This document shows, piece after piece, positions 58,150 through 64,000 of a stretch of 64,000 bases of DNA. Position 1 is the first letter of the stretch; each line of letters begins with the position of its first letter. The notes under the pieces are model-generated. The model saw nothing but the letters and a program-made list of their open reading frames with translations, was not told the origin of the DNA and made no database searches. Made by a program: the position numbers and the translations under genes. This DNA is from Garcia nutans (taxonomy: Eukaryota > Streptophyta > Magnoliopsida > Malpighiales > Euphorbiaceae), in NCBI GenBank assembly GCA_947685225.1, contig CANTUV010000072.1, positions 7,440,001 to 7,504,000 of the forward strand, read 5' to 3'.

Positions 58150-60894
58150 ATAATATAGAGAGTGACTCAGGTATTTGTAATAGATTAGGAATAAGGTTAG
58201 TCAAGTCTTAAAAAGTTAAAAATTTAATTCGGATATGGGCTTCATTGATATTTCTGCAAAAAAAAATTCTTAAGTGATAAACTTTTAAGAAATACCCTTT
58301 TGGCCCTATAATTGAATTTTAATTGAGTTTAGGAAGTGAAATATGGATAATAGAGTTTTAAATTTAGTTAAAGAAATTATTTTTACAATTTTACAGAATT
58401 AAAAGTCAGATTTAGAAATAAATTAAGAACGTGAGTGCACCGAAAGTACGGTGAGCACACCTTATATGAACAAAACCCTAATAAAATATATATAAATAAA
58501 TAAATAAATAATCATTTTTCTTCTTCTTCTCATTCCAAAACCTACCTAACCATTCACCATAGCCAAAATATTTATTTCTCCTTCTTTCTTCCATCAAACC
58601 TAATAGAAAAAATAAGGAAAATTCATATCTAACACAAAATTTTTAGTAGAATTCATTATAATAGTTGAAAAATCTTACAACCATCATCATAAATTCAAGG
58701 AAAATTGAGAAAAGAGAAGGGAGAAGCTACTTGAAAGGAGGTTTATGCTTATGTATTAATAGTTAGCTATTATTTAATTTTCTTTTGATTTTTAATGTTT
58801 ATGAAAACTAATTGAACCATATCAATTGAAATAATTGTGAAGTGTCTTTTGTCTGAATTTTTAGACTAACCTACAAAGGTTTAAAAATTATGAAATTTTA
58901 TTTTGGACTTTAAATATGTGTTAGTAGATTATGTATAAAATTTAATAAATTTTAAGGATGATTTAATATGAAAGAAAAATAGAAGAACACAAGTTATCAT
59001 GAATGTACCAGTAGAGCCAAAATTTTAAGGTTTAAGAAACCCAATTGGAAACCATAGTAAAATAATCCAGAAAAAAATTGAAATTTTACATATAAGATAA
59101 AATACATATTTAAGACATATAGGTAAAATTTCATAAATTTTAATAAAGGTTTAATTATAAAAATAAAAAAATTGAAATTGCCATAATAGTGACAGTAAAA
59201 CTAGAATCTGTAAGGTTAAGTAAAATAATTTAAAAATAAGGTAAATGAGTGTATAAAATTCTAAAATTTTATTTAAAAGTTTCTATATATGTTTTTGTTT
59301 TATGGTTAAAATTTGATGAATATTTATAAAGTTTTGATGCCTAAATAAAATTGAAAAATGGATACTGCTAGTAAAGTTATTGTAAAAATAAAATATATAG
59401 GTTTGGAAAACATAGTAAAGAAACTTAGAAGAATATGAAACTTTAAATATAAGTTTATGTATGCTCATAAGACCTATGTTTAAATTTTTATAATTGTTAA
59501 TAGAGATTTAGTACTAAGAAAGACGTGGGAAAGAGAGAATGTCAAAGAAGGTAAGAATATGGTAGATTTTGAAGAGTTGAGATATAAATTAAATCTTATG
59601 TAATAAATGGATGAAGTAAAGTTTATTAAATTGAATTATTAAAGTTTTAATGTCAATTGGTTAATGAGGAAAGTGATTATTGTTTTAATGAATTATTAAA
59701 AATATTATCATTATTATTGACTGTGAAATGGACTGAAAATGAGAAAATAATTGGATTGCCCGATTATATTGATATTAAACCTAGTTTCTGGATTAAATGG
59801 CTAGCCAAAGGGTGGACATCCATAGTGCTAGTGGACACTTTGTGTCACCAGTGACAGTGGGTATTCATGTCATCAGATGACACTATATGTCATCAGTGAT
59901 AGTGGGTATTCATGCCATCAGTGGGCCATTGGCCATATTCTTTATAGTGGCCATTCACTTGACATCATTGACCCTGTTATCTGAACCTAAATTTTAAAAT
60001 CCATATATGAGAGCAAAAGAATTAAGTGAAATTTAATGAAAATAAGCAAAGTGTAATGTAAGAGTTTACAAAAATTGTGTAAAAAAGCGAATGTATTATG
60101 GAACTTTTATCTTAGTTGATAATATTTTAACAAATAACTACAAAGCAATTATTTTATTTTAAATTGAATTTAATGTTAGAGCTTGTTATGGATTAAGTAA
60201 GTAATTTGAATACGATTGATTAAATTAATTATTAATTTACTTTATGATCAAAGTGAAGATTTTATTTTCATTTGCTATTATAAATATTTTCTTTATGTTA
60301 TAATTTTGGCAAATTATGAGCATGCAAGAACTAGTATGCATTGCTTAGCATGTTAGAATTATTTCTGATGTACAGATCAGATGGGTAGGCTAGATCTAAC
60401 TGAGTGAGTTCTAGCATTTCATGATCAACTACAAATCAAAAGGTGGTTATCAAAGAGTTTTGTATCATATATTTAATTTTGTTCATATAGCAGTATTGTA
60501 CCCACAATGACAGTTGTACAAATATGAATAACCTAGAGTACTGCATGCTTTATATCTATAGTCTAGCTTAAACTTTATATTAAAATATATTAGTTGTAGT
60601 AAATATCTAATGAACTAAAATATGAATAAAATCAAATATATTTGTTTTAAATTATAGATGATGAATTTTGAAAATTGGAGTTGAGGTTGAATGAATGAAA
60701 TACTGGGGCTGTTTTCTTTTGAAGGTTGTATTTTGATTGGAGAAGATGTTCGAAATGTTAAATTTTAGGGGAGATTTTGTCAAAATTTTTATTGATATTA
60801 GATTTAGTTTTTATTTAAAATTGAATGTATAAGTGTAGAGGCATTGCATGGCATCCCTTGATAATTTTTAAAAGGATTGTCTAGGGGTGTTACA
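58150..60894 (+). repeat. Old LTR-like sequence, copy 2
   Basis: Ends CTAGGGGTGTTACA at 60894; the start is not resolved. Contains GTCACCAGTGAC, GTCATCAGATGAC and related small palindromes at 59855-59905 and the GCTTAGCATGTTAG module near 60345. No gene. Together with copy 1 it could be the LTR pair of a lost element, or two adjacent insertions. Confidence 0.55.
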
Positions 60895-61235
60895 TGTTGG
60901 GAAGCATTTTCTTAAGGAATATAGGAAAATGGTAGTAGTAGTTTGAAACGCATAGGCAAGTCAATCCAGTTGACATGGATGTGCTCTTTAATTTTACTTC
61001 TAGAAGGCAGTGGTGGTTTGAGTAACAAGGGCATGTCTAAGAAAACTGACATGACCATGTTGTATAAATTTTATGTTAGGAGGCAGTGATGGAGTAACAA
61101 CACAGGCATTTCTCCTCCATTTGACATGTGCATGTCTTCACTTTAAAGGTCAAAATGATTTTTAGCATGCTTAGAGTATATATCTTAGTAATATCTCTTT
61201 ATAATTCAATGTAAGGATTATATTGTGATGTTACA
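60895..61235 (+). repeat. 3' part of another LTR (Gypsy-C) with its own tandem module
   Basis: Ends GTGATGTTACA at 61235 and is followed by a PBS. Between about 60935 and 61130 there are 2-3 degenerate ~85-bp units built around GGCA(A/T)GTC...TTGACATG-type hairpins (for example GTCAATCCAGTTGAC at about 60959). Confidence 0.6.
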
Positions 61236-61240
61236 TTTAG

Positions 61241-61252
61241 TGGTATCATAGC
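61241..61252 (+). other. Degenerate initiator tRNA-Met primer-binding site (Gypsy-C)
   Basis: TGGTATCATAGC, one mismatch from TGGTATCAGAGC, five nt after the LTR end at 61235. Confidence 0.75.
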
Positions 61253-61379
61253 CTAGTTTAGGCGGTTCTAAAATGTGGGTTATGGAAAAAAAGTGAAATA
61301 CAACTATCATTGCTATATGAACTATACAAGTGAATAAGTATCCTAATGTAATTGATCTTTAAATGTTTATAGCTTTAAA

Positions 61380-62110
61380 ATGGCCTCTGGATCTCGTGAA
61401 GGTGCAAAGGGACAAGTTGCATCCTCACACAGTTAGGCAAGTGTTGGGAACCAGCAGATGTCAGAACCTTTTGTAGAACAAGTCCCATTGGATCCCCAGT
61501 TTGTAAGAAACATGGGGGATGTTCGTAGATAAATTGTAGGAGTAGTCCCGCTAGCACCTCCAGTACCTCAAAGACCTCCATTGGAGAGAAGTAGAAAGTT
61601 AGGAGCAGAAGATTATAAAGCTTGTGCTACTGATGAGTCTTTAATAACAGAGTATTGGTTGGTGAGGATTTTGAAACTTTTTGATCTTCTTCACTGTACT
61701 GATGATGAGAGACTGGAGTGTGCAATTTCTTTACTGTAGGAACAAGGTTATAATTGGGGGGAAGCAGAAAGCTATTCCTGCAGATAGACTCACCTAGGCA
61801 TTTTTCTATGATTAGGTTAAAAAGAAGTATATCAGTGCAATTTATATAGAAGAGAAGTGTAGAGAGTTTTTATATTTGAAGCAAAGGCAGTAAATGTCCA
61901 AGTATGAGAGGCAGTTTATTCGTCCCAGTAAATATTTTCCTGAGTTGGTTCCATATAAAGAAGAGAAATGCAAGTGATTTGAGCAGGGTTTGAATAGTCA
62001 GATTTGAGTATGTTTGGTGGTAATGAGAATCAAAGATTTTTCTACTCTTGTTAATGCAACAATTGTTATAGAAAATGAAACCAAACAAGAACAGAAAAGA
62101 AGATAGCAAT
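61380..62110 (+). pseudogene. gag: Gypsy-C gag remnant
   Basis: ATG at 61380 (MASGSREGAK). Multiple stops (for example near 61434, 61530 and 61737) and frame changes. Recognisable pieces: a Pro-rich linker, KLGAEDYKACATDESLITEYWL and the CTDDERLECAISLL block, which parallel the start of the Gypsy-A and Gypsy-B gag domains; further on REFLYLKQRQ. No protease or RT follows; at 62155 a minus-strand LTR begins. Confidence 0.75.
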
Positions 62111-62154
62111 AAAGGAAGGGATCATCTAGTGAATAACAACATGGTAGTCAGAAG

Positions 62155-64000
62155 TGAAATACCCTTATACCCTATATGTGTATAGTACATGCACACCATA
62201 TATGTAAGATAGGTATACAAAATATAAGCATGTCAACATCCTTATCATTTGAAAATTTTTCATAATTTAAACAAAAATATTTTATTACTTAAAAAAGATA
62301 TTTTATTAAGTACATAAATATATAAATTAGTAATTAATTATTTAAAGTAAAACTTTAAAAGAAAATCTCTAGGAAAAATTCACTAGAGTTTTTTCTGTAA
62401 ATTGGACATTTCCCAAAATCACAACTCAACTTGCATAAATTTTACGCTCCCAAATATAACACTAAACTCAATACTCCAACATTTGACCAAAGCATCCAAC
62501 ATCATAAAATCACATGAACATCCATATATATATAGTATTCAAATATTTACATTCCATAAATCCAACATTTCTTTTATACTATTTTACACTATAGTATAAT
62601 ATACATATAATTAAAAGGTTCACAAAATAGTTGTTTGCATGATATGCTGATGGATCTGGTATGGTGGTAATAAATCAGACTTCTAAAACAATCTAGAAAT
62701 CACAGACCTGGTTACGTCTAGTAGGGCTCTCGGTGCCTGCCCTGTCACTTGCCCAATAAGCAACTCACGGTAAGCTAATAGCCAAACGATATATACTTTG
62801 ATAATAAAAGAAACTTTGAAAACAATGCAATATGCCTTTTCTTTGAAACTCACAATGTAGCATGCAAATGCATTCCAAACTTATGCAATACTCATAGAAT
62901 TCCTTCATATATCACAATTACATGCGTTGGGCCAAAATTACCCTATATAATATTCATGTTCTAGAGATATTGTTTGGCTTATCTTAACACCCAGTGTCTA
63001 GCCCGAAGGAAAATAATATCACAAGCAATGCCCAGCGTCTAGCCCGAAGGCAAATAATATCATGAGTAACGCCCAACGTCTGGCCCTAAAGATATATTAG
63101 GCATGCCATATCCATATCATCAAACACAACTCTCTGGAATTAAATATTATATAAGGTAAAAACACATTTTATATACTTTGTCTTTTTCCATATTATATCC
63201 ATTGTCTTCCATAAACATGCTTAATTTCCTTATTTCAATATAAATAATCCCATTTTAACAATGTATGTCACATTTACAATGTGATCTTATTACCCATATA
63301 CTTTGGACATTTTTCATTCTTTTTCCCAAATAACCCATATTAATATTTTTAGCCATTTACAATGGCTTAACTAATTCAATTAATGCCTTATACACATTTT
63401 TACAAACAACAATGCACTTACAATACAAAGCTCAACATCAAGTAGCTTAGCACATTTATAATATCAAAATGTGCTAGGACAAATCAAATAGAAATGAAAT
63501 ATACATAATCAAAGTATGTACATACCTATAAATATGCCAAAATCCAATGTAAAATCTCTTTCCAACTCTACTTTCCCCAAATGTCCTTCACTTCACTAAC
63601 TCTACAACTTCACCTCACTTGATCCTAAACCAAAATATAAATTAAAATAAATCATTGTAACCATAATTCGGTTTATTTTTACTTATCAAACTTAAATTAT
63701 CATATTTCTATCCATTTTTCAATATTTTCCCTAATGCTCCTTAATTTTAGAAATCTATTCCAATCAATTTCAAATCAAGTTTTAAGCTAAATTGTGTCAT
63801 TAGAATCATATTCTAAGAGATTTTAATGAGTTAAACTTTAATTACACCAATTTGTTGCAATTTCCACTAAAAACCCTAATTTCCTTTCTTCTTCTCCCTA
63901 ACTTTCACTAAACCTATTCAAATAAATCATCTAATCTTAAAATCATCATTCAACACCAAAATAACTTCATTTTATATCATTTAAATAATTATCCAAGCCT
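62155..64000 (-). repeat. LTR-like sequence in minus orientation, runs off the window
   Basis: Starts TGAAATACCCTTATACCCTA and parallels the LARD LTR terminus at 1163 (TGTAACACCCCGATACCCTA...), including the GTATAC, AAGTATAAGGATGTCA and TTTTAAAATATTTATAAC-like stretches in the same order. It then has three tandem 41-bp units (62990-63097) directly before GGCATGCC (63100-63107). No open frame above ~65 codons. Presumably a decayed relative of the LARD/Gypsy-B LTRs. Confidence 0.6.
62990..63097 (-). repeat. Tandem 41-bp repeat, three units
   Basis: Units start at 62990, 63031 and 63072, each with CCCA(G/A)(T/C)GTCTAGCCC or a variant followed by GAAGG.AAATAATATCA. They are unrelated in sequence to the 72-bp repeats of the sister LTRs but sit at the same place relative to GGCATGCC. 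Confidence 0.85.

Overview
This window looks like heterochromatic, retrotransposon-packed nuclear DNA of a flowering plant. The evidence is plant-type LTR retrotransposons (iMet-primed Ty3/gypsy chromoviruses, a Tat/Ogre-type Ty3/gypsy, a Sirevirus-like Ty1/copia) and a CACTA DNA transposon with TNP2 and Ptta/En/Spm-type genes, in AT-rich DNA. I found no cellular host gene, tRNA or rRNA gene. Almost every coding stretch is a transposon gene with nonsense codons, frameshifts or truncations; the one long uninterrupted frame is the 463-residue accessory ORF of the copia element.

Layout. (1) 1-9949: a plus-strand LTR split by a young 7.5-kb minus-strand non-autonomous LARD-like element (1163-8654, LTRs of 1972 bp with about 4 differences, target duplication ATGAT). 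(2) 9950-15416: unclassified repeat DNA, then a truncated minus-strand Tat/Ogre-type element (gag 11075-12430, PBS, LTR 13586-15416 with telo-box-like motifs). (3) About 16.6-55.76 kb: one broken plus-strand chromovirus ('Gypsy-A') holding a nested stack. Its protease/RT boundary is split by a Sirevirus-like copia (21827-31944, duplication CATAC). Its RT domain is split by a second chromovirus, 'Gypsy-B' (32649-42662, duplication TATTT). Its RNase H is fused to the interior of a CACTA element (43395-53965) whose left end is lost and whose right end abuts the middle of the Gypsy-A 3' LTR. (4) 55.76-64 kb: old LTR layers, including a solo LTR (56601-57443, duplication ATGCT) that carries a ~370-bp fold-back with a tRNA-like T-arm motif, a decayed gag remnant, and a minus-strand LTR-like sequence at the right edge.

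How the parts relate. The LARD-like element shares the primer-binding site, an identical 18-bp sequence beside the polypurine tract, LTR ends and 72-bp repeats with the nearly intact Gypsy-B family, so a Gypsy-B-like element is the best candidate to have mobilised it. By LTR identity the LARD is youngest, then Gypsy-B, then the copia; Gypsy-A and the right-hand LTR layers are older. Several LTR families carry, beside a shared GGCATGCC-containing segment, family-specific arrays of short hairpin units, some with arms that change together. That is the least explained structure here.
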